A DNA stretch of 64,000 nucleotides from contig CAMBQN010000010.1 of NCBI GenBank assembly GCA_945870025.1, forward strand, positions 27,715 to 91,714. Direction: 5' to 3'. The notes beneath the pieces were generated by a model. The model had not been told where the DNA came from. It was given only the letters and a program-made list of their open reading frames with translations, and searched no databases. The stretch comes from Akkermansia muciniphila (GTDB lineage Bacteria; Verrucomicrobiota; Kiritimatiellia; RFP12; JAAYNR01). This document shows positions 34,045-44,700 of this stretch, piece after piece (position 1 is the first letter of the stretch; every line of letters begins with the position of its first letter). The position numbers and the translations under genes were made by a program.

Positions 34045-35103
34045 ATGACTTCGTCCTTTCGCGAACCGATCCGTGTTGGAATCGTTGGCCTGGGCCGCGC
34101 CGGATGGGGCATGCATTGCCCGGAACTGGACAACTATCCCGATTTGTTCCGCCTCGCTGCGGTGTGTGATCCGCTGAAGGATCGCCGCGATTGGGTGGCG
34201 GCCCGGTACCCGAATTGCCGCACGTACCGCCGCTTCGAGGATCTGCTGCTGGATGGCGATGTGGAACTGGTTGATATTGCAACGCGCAGCGAAGACCATG
34301 TGGCGCATGCGGTGAAAGCTCTGAAAACCGGACGTTGGGTCAATCTCGAAAGCCCGATCAGCCTCGATGCGGATCAGGCACTGGTGCTGCGCGCCGCGTC
34401 GATCCGGGCGGGCAACAAACTGTTTATCCGGCTTAACCGCCGCTTTGAGCCGGCTTTTGTCCACGTTTGCGAGATCATCGCATCGGGCATCCTTGGCGAG
34501 ATTCATACCATCCGGTTGCGCCGGGGTGCATATAGCCGGCGCGATGACTGGCAGACCGTCCAGCGGTGCGGCGGCGGGCAACTCCTCGGCGAGGGGCTGC
34601 ATCTCATCGACCAGGCCCTCCAAATGCTCGGTTCGTCACCGGTGCGCATGTGGTCGGATCTCAAGCGCGTCGCCGCCATGGGCGACGCCGAAGACACCGT
34701 TTCTATCATCATGCGCAATCTGGCCGGACTTACGGTGGACCTCGAATTCTCCGGCGGCCGCGTCCTTCCTGTTCCCGCCTACACCGTTTCGGGGGAGAAG
34801 GGCGAACTGACCGCCACCGATGAGGTCATTACGCTCAAATATGTTGATCCCCAACACGCCGCGCCGCGTCGCCGCGCCAGTGTTCGCACGCCGCCTCTGG
34901 GAGACGGCGGCTCGATGGATGACCTTCAGTGGATTGAGAAGCAGATCCCTGTGGCGCCCCAGGCGCCGGCGGGGCGGACGCTCATCTGGGAGCATCTCGC
35001 CAATGCCATCCGGCTCAACAAGCCTTACCCTGTCACACTCGATCAGGCCGTTGATGTGATGCGGATTATCTCCCTCGTCCGAAAGGACTCGGCGTTCGCC
35101 TGA
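34045..35103 (+). CDS. Gfo/Idh/MocA-family oxidoreductase
   Basis: The 352-residue product has an N-terminal NAD(P)-binding fold (RVGIVGLGRAGWGMH), the CDP and D-V-E-L-V-D-I-A-T strands, and a C-terminal alpha/beta domain with GGGQLLGEGLHLIDQAL. The catalytic EKP motif of the family reads ESP (NLESPISLD), so the usual Lys is replaced by Ser, which questions normal dehydrogenase activity. The His in EGLHLID is kept. ATG 34045 is preceded by aaagg; a GTG at 34006 would add 13 residues. The AT-rich gap 33862-34044 shows no gene. Confidence 0.8.
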   Translation: MTSSFREPIRVGIVGLGRAGWGMHCPELDNYPDLFRLAAVCDPLKDRRDWVAARYPNCRTYRRFEDLLLDGDVELVDIATRSEDHVAHAVKALKTGRWVNLESPISLDADQALVLRAASIRAGNKLFIRLNRRFEPAFVHVCEIIASGILGEIHTIRLRRGAYSRRDDWQTVQRCGGGQLLGEGLHLIDQALQMLGSSPVRMWSDLKRVAAMGDAEDTVSIIMRNLAGLTVDLEFSGGRVLPVPAYTVSGEKGELTATDEVITLKYVDPQHAAPRRRASVRTPPLGDGGSMDDLQWIEKQIPVAPQAPAGRTLIWEHLANAIRLNKPYPVTLDQAVDVMRIISLVRKDSAFA

Positions 35104-35147
35104 CGCCGATACGGAACAATCGCCCCGGCATGCTCTAGTTTGCAATC

Positions 35148-37187
35148 ATGAAACGGTTCATCTTCATAGGGGCGCTGATCCTGTGCGTACAGTCTGGAGC
35201 GCAAGCGGCGTCCGGAGCCGAGGTGTTTGGCCTGCCCGCTTTTCAGGATCGTTTTGCCGCCATCAAGCGCGACTTGATGATCGCCTCGCAGGCCCAGAAC
35301 TACGTCGCGATGGAAAAAGCCTGCCGCGCAGGCCGGACGCTCCTCCCGGCCGACCCGAACTTTGCCTATAACCTGGCCTGCGCGCTCGCCCGGCAGGGCA
35401 AAGTCGACGCCGCGCTCGACACCCTGCGTGAGGCGGTCACGCTCGGTTTCCGCAACACCGACTTGATCCGGCGGGATGCCGATCTCTCCGTGCTCCGCTT
35501 CCGGCCCGCCTTCGCTGGCGTGCTCAAGCAGGCCGAGACTCCCCTGACCGACGACGCCCCCCGCGGCCTGTATGATGTAACGCCAACCCCGATCAGGCCG
35601 GGAGGCGTTGCGCCGGTCTCGTCCACCAACACACTCTGGGATTTTGATGGGGCCTTGTTCAGATCGTTTTTCTCGCTGCCGACCGACAGCCGGCGCCTCG
35701 CCCCCGCCGATGCGGATGCTTACCGGGGGCCCGCCCAGCCGCTCCTCGCCGGCTGGCTCCGGGAGGGCCGCGCGGCCGGTAACGTCGGCGATCTGTATGA
35801 CAATCGCGATGATGGCCATTCGGCGCTCACCATCGCCGACTTCCCCGGTCTCGCACGCGTCGTTTATGGATCTGAAGTCCACAGCGCCGAGACGCGGCCG
35901 TATTACGGCGCCGCCCTATTCATCTACAACCTGCCGACCTTCGGCAACTCATCCACGGCACTCACGCAGGGGCCGTTTTGGCGCTGTCAGGCGCGGATGC
36001 TCGTCTGCAACCCGTCTCGCGTTGCCAGTCTGTTCAATCTCTACGTCGCCAACCATATCTACGTCTACCCCTCCCATCAGGATTTCCTGGCCGCGCAGGG
36101 CGATGTCTTTCCTTTTAACACGCCTTATTTCATCGTCAGTCAGGGATCGTCCGGATCGGACCAGCCGTTTCTGCGCGCCATCGCCGCCACGCTGGCCGCG
36201 TTCACCCCCGAGACCAAGCGGTTCCTCGTGCAAAATCGGCTGCTCGCGCCCACGGTTCAAATGATCCTGCGCGCGACTCAGCGTCCAGTCACCCACGCGG
36301 AAGCCTATTACACCGGCGTCGCGCATCCCGCCGTGTTCGCCAGCACGAACCTGAACCTGGATGCGATGATCCGGCTCGCCAATGCCTTGACGAGCAACAC
36401 AATCCCGCCGATGGTCACGCTCCGGGTGTTGAAAGAGACTCAACCGGTTTACGGGCGCGATTTCTTTGATGGCTTTCCCTCCGCCGGACTCTACGATTCC
36501 CCCGCCTGCATCGCCCGCGTCTTTCGCGGGGTCGGCTGGTCGCATACCCTCACCGTTGCCGCCAGTGCGGCGGCCCTGCCGGGCGCGCCCCCACTGACCT
36601 GGCGCTGGGCCCTCCTGCAGGGAGACCCGGCCAAGGTCACCATCCGGCCGCTCGACCCGGCGGGGCAGGTCGCCGAGATCACCGTCGCCTACCACGAACC
36701 CGGCTTTCCTAGCGCCGCCGATCCCTCACTCGCCGCCAGCCGCGTCGACATCGCCGTATTTGCCCACAACGGCACGCACCCATCCGCGCCCGCGTTTCTC
36801 TCGTTCTATTTTCTGAACAACGAAACCCGTGTCTACAGCGCCGACCACCGCATCCTCTCCGTGGATTACGCTGCGGCCGGCACCCGCTACGTCGATCCCG
36901 CCCTCTCCTGCCGCCGCGATTGGAAGGATGTCTACCGCTATGACGCAAAGAACCAGTTGATCGGCTGGGACCGGAGTTGCGGCAAGGTCCAGGAGGCTTT
37001 CACCGTGCACGGACTCCGGGTTGAGACCCGCGACACGCTCGGCCGGCCCCAAACCGCCCGCACCGTTCGCTATCGGCCCAGCACGAACACCCCCCCCGAG
37101 TTGGTTCAAGTAAACGATGATCGGCCTTTCACCTACACCTACACATCGCCCGAAGACGCCATCGGACGCCCCGATGCGAACGACTAG
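35148..37187 (+). CDS. Secreted protein with N-terminal TPR, unknown function
   Basis: The 679-residue product has a signal peptide (KRFIFIGALILCVQSGAQAA). Residues 40-130 form a TPR-like pair (FAYNLACALARQGKVDAALD, then LREAVTLGF). The remainder (about 150-679) is beta-rich with many Asn, Tyr and Gly residues and no family I recognise; a middle part (YVANHIYVYPSHQDFLA) and an Ig-like part (LTWRWALLQGDPAK) can be told apart. It starts 44 bases after the oxidoreductase. It is probably periplasmic or surface-located. It lies just before the duplicated locus but on a separate promoter. Confidence 0.6.
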   Translation: MKRFIFIGALILCVQSGAQAASGAEVFGLPAFQDRFAAIKRDLMIASQAQNYVAMEKACRAGRTLLPADPNFAYNLACALARQGKVDAALDTLREAVTLGFRNTDLIRRDADLSVLRFRPAFAGVLKQAETPLTDDAPRGLYDVTPTPIRPGGVAPVSSTNTLWDFDGALFRSFFSLPTDSRRLAPADADAYRGPAQPLLAGWLREGRAAGNVGDLYDNRDDGHSALTIADFPGLARVVYGSEVHSAETRPYYGAALFIYNLPTFGNSSTALTQGPFWRCQARMLVCNPSRVASLFNLYVANHIYVYPSHQDFLAAQGDVFPFNTPYFIVSQGSSGSDQPFLRAIAATLAAFTPETKRFLVQNRLLAPTVQMILRATQRPVTHAEAYYTGVAHPAVFASTNLNLDAMIRLANALTSNTIPPMVTLRVLKETQPVYGRDFFDGFPSAGLYDSPACIARVFRGVGWSHTLTVAASAAALPGAPPLTWRWALLQGDPAKVTIRPLDPAGQVAEITVAYHEPGFPSAADPSLAASRVDIAVFAHNGTHPSAPAFLSFYFLNNETRVYSADHRILSVDYAAAGTRYVDPALSCRRDWKDVYRYDAKNQLIGWDRSCGKVQEAFTVHGLRVETRDTLGRPQTARTVRYRPSTNTPPELVQVNDDRPFTYTYTSPEDAIGRPDAND

Positions 37188-37307
37188 GGTGACCGGCTCA
37201 TCGATGGCCGTGACATCCGGACCGTCACGTCTGAGTCGATCCACCGTCAAACGGCGCTGGTGCTGCAGCAAATACTTCCTCTTCACGTAGGCATACAGGA
37301 CCACTCC

Positions 37308-37448
37308 GTCCGCATACAGTCGAACGCACTGCAACGGCGAACGGTGTGCTACGGTGGGCTTATCGGCGGCGATGCTACGTGTGGCGGCGCCGTCTGAACA
37401 GGCAGGGAATCCGATCATTACGTGACCTTTCCGTGAAAGATTATGCGA
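37308..37448 (+). promoter_or_regulatory. Conserved upstream block of locus copy A
   Basis: About 140 bases upstream of the sigma-54 site are clearly similar to the block before copy B (49491-49629), starting with the shared cgtccgcatacagtcgaa. It includes attacgtgac at 37417-37426, a degenerate version of the gttacgtaac palindrome of copy B. Sigma-54 activators bind in such upstream regions. The rest of 37188-37624 has no gene. Confidence 0.55.
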
Positions 37449-37464
37449 TGGCACACTATTTGCT
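37449..37464 (+). promoter_or_regulatory. Sigma-54 promoter of locus copy A
   Basis: TGGCACACTATTTGCT matches the -24/-12 consensus (TGGCAC-N5-TTGCW) at every scored base with exact spacing. It lies 160 bases before the first gene. Confidence 0.8.
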
Positions 37465-37575
37465 AGTTGAATCACGCGATTTTGTGTAAAGTCTCAGGGG
37501 TGCTAAGGAAGTACTATTCAGACTCGTATTCCTTCTGACACCTAAAACCGGTTGTCTGCCTCTCGTAAAGGAGTC

Positions 37576-37590
37576 GCAGAACCTTCGTTG
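37576..37590 (+). promoter_or_regulatory. Leader motif GCAGAACC..CGTTG
   Basis: gcagaaccttcgttg lies 34 bases before ATG 37625. Close relatives occur in the leaders at 49665, 60109 and 62050, so it is a shared 5'-leader element of this gene family. Its role is unknown. Confidence 0.5.
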
Positions 37591-37624
37591 AATAATGGAT
37601 GATGCCTGATGAAAGGAGTCGATC

Positions 37625-39985
37625 ATGAGTCGGTTTTGTAAGGTATATTCTTGCGCGCGGGCAGTCGCGATCGCCTGCGGGCTGATGCTGGGTGCGGGCG
37701 CGGCGAGCGCGCAGGAAGCGAAGCTCAAGGAAACAAAGGCTGCGGAAGCGAAGGGCAAAGCGGCGCAGGTCGAAGAGAAGGCGGTGGAGGAGTCCGCGAC
37801 CAACGCGGTGGCCGTGGCGCCTGCTGTGCGTGTTGATGGGTTGCGGATCAAGAATGTGTCGGTGGCGCCGCGCGACGAGAAGACCGCGACGGTGAAGTTT
37901 GACATCGTCTGGTCGAACTCCTGGCGCCACGGGGTCTTTCATGACGCGGCCTGGGTATTTTTCAAGGTGCGGGTCAACGAAACATCCGCCTGGCAGCATG
38001 TCAGGCTGGCGGCGGATAAAGTGCTGAACCCCGCCGGTTACGGCCAGAAGAAGGAGGGCACGCCGCTGGAGTTCGTGGTGCCGGATGGCAAGGACGGTTT
38101 CACCGGTATGTTTGTGCGGCGCGCGCAGGACGGCGTCGGAGGGGTCGAAACGCGCGAGGTAACGGCCGTGGTGGAGTGGGGAACGAACATCCAACCTGCA
38201 ACACCGGAATCCCTGAAACCTGAAACCCGAAACCTGAAACCTGAAATCCGGGCGTTTGGCGTCGAGATGGTCTACATCCCCGAAGGGCCGTTCTACGTGG
38301 GCAGGGGCTCAGAGGAGCCATTCCCGACTTCGGGCTACAGCGGGGGCGGCATGGAGCAGAACTGGTTGTACCGATACAACCGTAAGAACGGCGAGGATTT
38401 CGTAGCGCGGTTTCAGTACTCCGCCAACCCTCTCGCAGATTCCTATATCACGACTTCCCCGCCTCAGCGGTTCCCGGCGTATCTCGTGACCGGTGCCGGC
38501 CCGATTCCGACCGGGAAGCAGGAAGGCAGTCTCTGGGCGGTGGGCATGAAGCCCGCCGACAAGGGGACGATTCCGGCCGCGTTTCCCAACGGCTATGCGG
38601 CCTTCTATTGCATGAAGTATCCGTGGATAACGCAGGGGCAATATGCCGATTTTCTAAACACACTGACTGCCGTGCAGGCCAAGAGCCGCTATTGGCCTAA
38701 CGGGCATGGCATCGCGATCGAGGGAGGCGGCGCCTGGACGGGGGGGGGCGCCTGGACCCCAAGCGGAGGCGGCGCTGCGGTCGTCCGCGCCGGAAAGTCG
38801 CCGAAGTACACCTATGCAGCCACAGACCCGGATGGGATGTGTCCCTGGTTGTCCTGGGCTGACGGAACGGCCTACGCGGCCTGGGCGGGCTTGCGGCCCA
38901 TGACGGAACTGGAATACGAAAAAGCCATTCGCGGGCCGGAGTTGGCGGCCCCGAACCAGGTGGCTCCGTCCTATTGGGGTGTGGACTGGGTGCAAGTTGG
39001 TGAGCTCATTGAGCGTGCGGTATCCATTGGCGACGTCGCAGGGCGCGCGTTCGCCGGGACGCACGGACGCGGCACGCTCGACTTGCCCGCGGACTGGCCG
39101 TCCTCCATTTCGGAAGGCGTGATCATCCGCGGCGACTCGATCCCTAAATCTTCTGTAGTAGCGGCGCAAAGTACATGGATTCCCGTTCACCTGCTCATTG
39201 CAGGACGCGTGGGCCCTCTTTATGCGCGTTTGGACCGGTCGAACAAAAACCCGTACGCCGGCTGGCGTGGCGCGCGTTCAGCCCCCGCGCCCGTGGGAAC
39301 CACACTGGAAGGCCAGACTCCCGGCGATACCACCATGGCGCCGTTCATCAAACCGTCGGCGGACGAGACGGTTCCACTCGCCAACATGAAGAAACCCATG
39401 CAGGCGGATGGCGTTCTGGACGAGTGGGACAAGCCCCTGTTGACCCTGAACGAACCTTCAACGATCTATCCGGTCCACTTCCGCAGCTACTCGCTCTTTT
39501 GCTCCGACCCCTGGCGTGGTCCCGAGGACATGAGCGTCAAGGTGTACCTGGGCCGGGACAGCGATGCCCTGTGCGTCGCCGCCGAGGTGACGGACGACGT
39601 GCATTGCAACACGAACACCGCCGCCAGCATCTGGGATGGCGACGCCATGAATGTTGGATTGATCGATACGAATGGGATGCAGACGAGCCTTTGGCTGGCG
39701 CTGACGCCAAACGGCGTCGTTTTCCCACCGGTGGCTGGAAAGAACAAGAACGTGTCGAAGACCGCCAAGTATGCTGTGGTGCGTGATGAGGCCGCCAAGG
39801 TTACCCGTTATGAACTGCGTCTGCCGCTGGCCGACCTCGGCCTCGCGCCCGGGGGGAAGTGCTGCTACTACTTCATGTTTATGGATAACGACGGTAAGGG
39901 GCTGCGCTATCGGTTCCAGTGGGCACCGGTGATAACGAAACCCTTCATTGCCAGGTTCTACTCGAAGTTCGTGATGGAGGAGTAG
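37625..39985 (+). CDS. Copy A gene 1: secreted FGE-fold protein with C-terminal CBM9-like domain
   Basis: The 786-residue product has a signal peptide ending GAGAASAQ, an Ala/Lys/Glu-rich segment to residue 65, and a beta head to 195 (VKFDIVWSNSWRHGVFHDAA). An FGE-fold region spans about 213-585 (MVYIPEGPFYVG, GYAAFYCMKYPWITQGQYADF, SWADGTAYAAWAGLRPMTE, WRGARSAP). A CBM9-like domain spans 592-786 (MQADGVLDEWDKP). The FGE catalytic Cys pair is missing, so a binding role is likely. Heptamer repeats encode KPETRNLKPE in the linker at about 200-210, and a Gly-rich insert (GGGAWTGGGAW) at about 364-385 is absent from copy B. aaaggag precedes the ATG. Confidence 0.8.
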   Translation: MSRFCKVYSCARAVAIACGLMLGAGAASAQEAKLKETKAAEAKGKAAQVEEKAVEESATNAVAVAPAVRVDGLRIKNVSVAPRDEKTATVKFDIVWSNSWRHGVFHDAAWVFFKVRVNETSAWQHVRLAADKVLNPAGYGQKKEGTPLEFVVPDGKDGFTGMFVRRAQDGVGGVETREVTAVVEWGTNIQPATPESLKPETRNLKPEIRAFGVEMVYIPEGPFYVGRGSEEPFPTSGYSGGGMEQNWLYRYNRKNGEDFVARFQYSANPLADSYITTSPPQRFPAYLVTGAGPIPTGKQEGSLWAVGMKPADKGTIPAAFPNGYAAFYCMKYPWITQGQYADFLNTLTAVQAKSRYWPNGHGIAIEGGGAWTGGGAWTPSGGGAAVVRAGKSPKYTYAATDPDGMCPWLSWADGTAYAAWAGLRPMTELEYEKAIRGPELAAPNQVAPSYWGVDWVQVGELIERAVSIGDVAGRAFAGTHGRGTLDLPADWPSSISEGVIIRGDSIPKSSVVAAQSTWIPVHLLIAGRVGPLYARLDRSNKNPYAGWRGARSAPAPVGTTLEGQTPGDTTMAPFIKPSADETVPLANMKKPMQADGVLDEWDKPLLTLNEPSTIYPVHFRSYSLFCSDPWRGPEDMSVKVYLGRDSDALCVAAEVTDDVHCNTNTAASIWDGDAMNVGLIDTNGMQTSLWLALTPNGVVFPPVAGKNKNVSKTAKYAVVRDEAAKVTRYELRLPLADLGLAPGGKCCYYFMFMDNDGKGLRYRFQWAPVITKPFIARFYSKFVMEE
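38212..38247 (+). repeat. In-frame CCTGAAA-type heptamers inside a coding linker
   Basis: Five units of cctgaaa or a close variant lie in the linker between the beta head and FGE domain. The paralogue in copy B has only one or two units at the same place, so the array length differs between copies while the frame is kept. Confidence 0.8.
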
Positions 39986-40024
39986 ATGAGGTCTCAGGTT
40001 TCAGGTTTCGGGAATGAGCCGTCA

Positions 40025-40041
40025 GACAGGTCAGACCTGTC
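40025..40041 (+). repeat. Intercistronic hairpin between copy A genes 1 and 2
   Basis: gacaggt-cag-acctgtc forms a perfect 7-bp stem after two caggttt heptamers, 33 bases before the next ATG. Copy B has the same element with one stem mismatch. It may tune translation or mRNA decay between the cistrons. Confidence 0.45.
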
Positions 40042-40074
40042 CGACTCGTACGACAGACGGAAAGGATGCACACG

Positions 40075-41721
40075 ATGAAGAAGACAACAAGGCATGAGGC
40101 GGGAAACGACGGCAGGCTGGCGCGCATGCTGGCCGTCTGCGCTCTGTGGCTGGCGGCGAGCACGGCGCAGGCGCAGATCCTGATGGATTCAGGGGTGAAC
40201 CTCAGTGTTAGCTCGCAAGACAAAATGCATAGGAACATCCAGGGTGAAGAAATCCCGAGGCCGATTGGGCGTATCATGAACGTCAGGATCGTGCCCGGCG
40301 ACGACAAACAGGCCACGATTCAGTTCGACGCCGCCTGGCAAGGTTCCTGGCGAAGCGATATCAACCACGACGCGGCCTGGATCTTCTTCAAGGTGCGGCC
40401 AGAGGGCGCGAAGGAATGGCAGCACGTCCAACTGGCGGCAGACCGGGTGTTGAATCCAAAGGGCTATGCCTGCGAAGGTAACCGGAAGATGGACTTCTTG
40501 TTACCGTTACCGGAAGAAAAGGCCCCCGTGACAGGACGCGACGCACACAGATCCACCGGCATGTTCGTCCGGCAGGCCAGCCAGAGCCCTGCCTGTACGA
40601 TCGCGCTGACCAATGTCACGGCCGTCTGGGATCTTTCTGCCAGTAAGGGCATTGGCAGAGACACGAAGGTTCAGATCATCGCGGTGTGTCTCAAGATGGT
40701 CTACATCGCCGAAGGGCCGTTCTACCTGGGATCAGGCGGAACAGAGACGGCCGGGTGGTACGAGTACCCCGAGCCCAAGAAGGAGCGCGCCGCAACGTTC
40801 GGGAGCACCAACGGCACTGCGACGGTCGTGGTGCATGAAGGCGTGGACAATTCCACCGAGTTTCCTGCGTACCTGGTGAAGAACGCGGGGCCGATTCCGA
40901 CCGGCAAGAAGCCCGGCCAGCTCTGGGCGCGGGGCGCAGAACCGGTGGAAGGCGAAATCCCGGCCACCTTCCCCAATGGCTATGCCGCCTTCTATGTCCA
41001 GTCTGAGTGGATCAATGTGTACGACTATGTCGTCATGCTGAACACGGTGCCTGCCCAGGTGGCGGATGCGCTCTATGATATCAACGGCTGTTTCTTTGTC
41101 GCAAACTGCTATTATATATATGAAGAAGGCAAAGCGAACCCCAAAGGAATCTCTCGCGAAGGGACCGGTCCAGACTATACCTACGTGCAGACATGGTCCT
41201 CCTATTACGGCAACCCTAGACAACCCGTATGGGGGATGCGTTGGCTGACATGGGAGAATGCCGCGTCCTTCGCGGCCTGGGCGGGTTTGCGGCCGCCGAC
41301 GGAACTGGAGTTCGAGAAATACATGCGCGGACCGCGCCAGCCGGTGCCGGACGAGGCGCATCACAGTTACTGGGGTCTCTTGACGCGCAGCACACGCCAG
41401 GATTGGCCGCGTGAGCGACCGGTGACGGCGGCCAAGATGGATGGGTGGGATCCGGCAACCTTCAAGGGGACACACGGACTTGGCACAGCCGACTTGCCGG
41501 CGGACTGGCCGAAGAAGGATGCGGTTGGCGCCGGGTTTCGAGGGGGGTGGTGCCTGAGGGGCGGGAATAGCCCCTCCGATAACTTTGGCGATCCGGCGTT
41601 CTATCGCATCTCGAACCGTGGAAAGATGACGTTGGTCGATCCGGATCGTTGGTCCACCTACAGTTTTCGCGGCGCGCGTACGGCGCCGGTCGAAGCGGCG
41701 CAATTCTCGGATGAGGAGTAG
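40075..41721 (+). CDS. Copy A gene 2: secreted FGE-fold protein
   Basis: The 548-residue product has a signal peptide (MLAVCALWLAASTAQAQ, about residues 16-32). The beta head (IMNVRIVPGDDKQATIQFDA, HDAAWIFFKVRPEG) is paralogous to that of gene 1, showing the two arose by duplication. The FGE-fold region starts near residue 208 (MVYIAEGPFYLG) and ends with RGARTAPVEAAQF. It has no CBM9 domain. One Cys follows RGGW (FRGGWCLRGG) but the second catalytic Cys of true FGE is absent. ATG 40075 is chosen because aaagg is at a proper distance; ATG 40066 abuts the Shine-Dalgarno. A 31-base gap follows to gene 3. Confidence 0.8.
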   Translation: MKKTTRHEAGNDGRLARMLAVCALWLAASTAQAQILMDSGVNLSVSSQDKMHRNIQGEEIPRPIGRIMNVRIVPGDDKQATIQFDAAWQGSWRSDINHDAAWIFFKVRPEGAKEWQHVQLAADRVLNPKGYACEGNRKMDFLLPLPEEKAPVTGRDAHRSTGMFVRQASQSPACTIALTNVTAVWDLSASKGIGRDTKVQIIAVCLKMVYIAEGPFYLGSGGTETAGWYEYPEPKKERAATFGSTNGTATVVVHEGVDNSTEFPAYLVKNAGPIPTGKKPGQLWARGAEPVEGEIPATFPNGYAAFYVQSEWINVYDYVVMLNTVPAQVADALYDINGCFFVANCYYIYEEGKANPKGISREGTGPDYTYVQTWSSYYGNPRQPVWGMRWLTWENAASFAAWAGLRPPTELEFEKYMRGPRQPVPDEAHHSYWGLLTRSTRQDWPRERPVTAAKMDGWDPATFKGTHGLGTADLPADWPKKDAVGAGFRGGWCLRGGNSPSDNFGDPAFYRISNRGKMTLVDPDRWSTYSFRGARTAPVEAAQFSDEE

Positions 41722-41752
41722 CGTGAGACAGATCAGCAACAGGAGAAACGAA

Positions 41753-44700
41753 ATGAAGTGTCATGCTATGGGTCTCTTGGCCCTGACGATTCTATTTGGA
41801 ACGGCTGTATCCGTGCAGGCGCAGGAGCCGGAATCCGTGCCAGCGTCCTCCGGTCCCGCAGGCAAGGTTGATACGCCGATTCTGCGGGTGCCGCTTCTGA
41901 AAACACCGCCTACGATTGATGGCATCATGTCGCCGGGCGAATGGGACGACGCCTCGGCGCTGTCCGGATTCTGGTACGACCACGGGTTCGGCGATTTCAG
42001 AAACATGGCCCCGCCGCAGACGCAATTGCAGGTTTACTCGGGTTACGACAAGGAGTACCTCTATTTCTGCTGGTCCTCGCCGATCTATCCGGTCGACTCG
42101 TGGCTGAGGGCGCGCGGCCGTTATCCCGACACGCTGATGCACCCCCTGTACGGCATGCTGTTCGACGACCACACGGAGCTGGAGATCCGCCCCATTGAGG
42201 ATCTGACCGAAGGGTTCAAAATTGGCTTGCTGCGCTGGGACGTCAATCCCATCGGCACGGTCACCGATTGGCACTGGAGCACGCAAGTCGGTGAAGACAT
42301 GCGGTACTCTCCTCGCGCAGAGATTAAAACGGTTGCCGATGGCCGGCGATGGGTGATCGAGTACAAAATCCCGCTGAAATCGTTGCGCTATGCCGGTTAC
42401 GACGCCAAGGATGAGGGTGGGCGGCCGCTGGTGACGATCCCGCCCACGGACGGCTCGGCTTTCCGCGTCTGGTTTGCGCGCGGCATCGGCGGCCAGGGCG
42501 CGTTTTTCAACGCCTTCGACGCGCATGGCTGGAATACGACCAAGATGAAGCTGGTGTTCGACTCGCAATCCCCGATTTTTCAGATCAATGAAATGGGTCC
42601 GCTCATGGACAGCGTCCTGAACATGCAGCTGACCGTCAAGAACCATAACTCCCGGTCCGAGACGGTGCGCCTTGGATTTCATATCGAGACCGATGGTGCC
42701 CTGACATATTCCACCTATCAATCCAAAGAAATCCCGGACGGGCTGCTGCAACTGAAGCCGGGCGAAACGAAAGTATTGAAGTTGCGGCAGCAAATGCCCG
42801 GCTTGAGCGCAGGCAACGTGCTCTGGTTCGACGTGCGCTCCGCAGGGCAGCCAGCCAAGACGCTTTTCCTCACGCGCCTGATCAAGTTCCACCTCATGGA
42901 TTCCAAGGTGAACATAAAAGTGAAAGGCGGTGGGTCGACGTTCCGCGAGAATCGCGTCGACATCATCGCGAAACTGCGTCCGCCTCGCAATCCCGACTTC
43001 GATTTGCGGGTTGACGTGGACCCCTACACCAAGCGGCTGTCGGCCGTGGTGGACCGGGGCATCGCGGGCGTCAAGGAGGAAGTTAAGACGGCTGTCGAGG
43101 CGCAACTGATCGTCAAGAAGGTGTTCGGCGGGGAACAGACGGATATCCACGAGTTCAAAACGAAACTGGTCGGCGATTTCGCCTCCTTCCTGTGCGAGGT
43201 GCCCAATATCGAGCCTGGCGAGGTCTACGAAGTGACGGTCCTGCTGTTCGACGAGAACATGAAGATCGTCGGAACGCAGACCGAAGCGAAGCCGTTCATC
43301 AATCTCACGGCCGCTGCTACCCAGAGCAAAGCCATTTCGGGCGAGCAAGTCGAGTTGCATCCCTGGGAAAAGGCGAAGACGGATGGCGAGCGGCCGAGCA
43401 TGTCCATGATGTCGGAGGGCGACGACCGCGATGATCGTCGCGAATCGTTTCAGAAGGCACCGTGGATGGAGAACACGCTTGGACTCGATGACCGGGTATG
43501 GGAGCCGTTCACGCCGATCCAGCCGAACGACAAGGGGTTTGACACGCTCAAGCACCGCTTCACGATCGATGCCTCGGGCTTGCCGGCGCAGATTGACATC
43601 CGGCCCGATCCGCGCGAGCTGCCGCTGGAGCAACGGGGTGCGAAGGCCAACGTATCGCCGCAAACGCTGCTGGCCATCGGCCGTGGCCCGCAGTTGCGCA
43701 CGCCGATGCACTTGGAGGCCGTGATCGGCGGCACGCGCGTGCCCGCCCAAGTGGTGACTCCGGCCAAGGCCGTGCGGATCTGGAAGAGCGAGATCGAGTA
43801 TGCCTCCAAGCTGCGGATCGGTCCGGTCGAGGCGGATCTCCAGACGCGCTACGACTGTGACGGTTCGCTGCACGCCACGCTGATCTACGGTAGCGACACG
43901 CCCGTAAAGGTCGACCGGCTCGAACTGGTGGCTGACATCGCCGGCGCCGTGGAGCTGGCGGTATTCGACGAACGCCCGGAGCACAGCCTTCCGAAGAAGA
44001 CCGGCGTGATTTGGGACAGCACGGCGATGCATCAGGAACTGTTCTACACCAAATTCGTTCCCTGGTTCTGGTTCGGCAACGACGACCGCGGCTGGTCGTA
44101 CTTTGCGCACAACGACAAGGGGTGGATCCTGGACCGGGACGGTTCGGCGATGCAGCTCGACCGTGACAAGGCCGGCGACGTGACCTGGCGGGTGGCGTTC
44201 GTCAACCATCCGGCCGAAGTCAAGGGGCGGCACACGATCGAGTTCTCGCTGCTGACCCATCCGGCGAAACCCAAGCCGGAGAATGCCCGCCTCTATGCCT
44301 GGCAATACAACGCCGGCGAGGAGTACCAGCAGCGCAGTGTGAAGTTCTTCCGGGGGTACAACCCTAAAACGGCGGGCAATTATGTTGACATCGATGCGGG
44401 CTACGCGCCCAGCGACAAGGAACTGGAGGAGGCGTGGTATACCTCGGCCCGCGCGCCGACGAATATTCCCTATGCAAATAGCGCCGAGTGGCGCAAGGAC
44501 AAACCACCCTTCTTTCGTTACATGTTTAAAGGGGATCTGGACCTGCCCGATCAAAACCGGCTTTTGGAAGACAAGGCCCTCTTCTATTTCGAACGCCTCG
44601 TTCGTATCGGGCGTATCGTAGGCTGGTATACGCATCCGTTCACACCGGCGCCGGCGTCGCAGAACCCGGCCATGGACGACGCCTGGGTGCGTCCGCTGGA

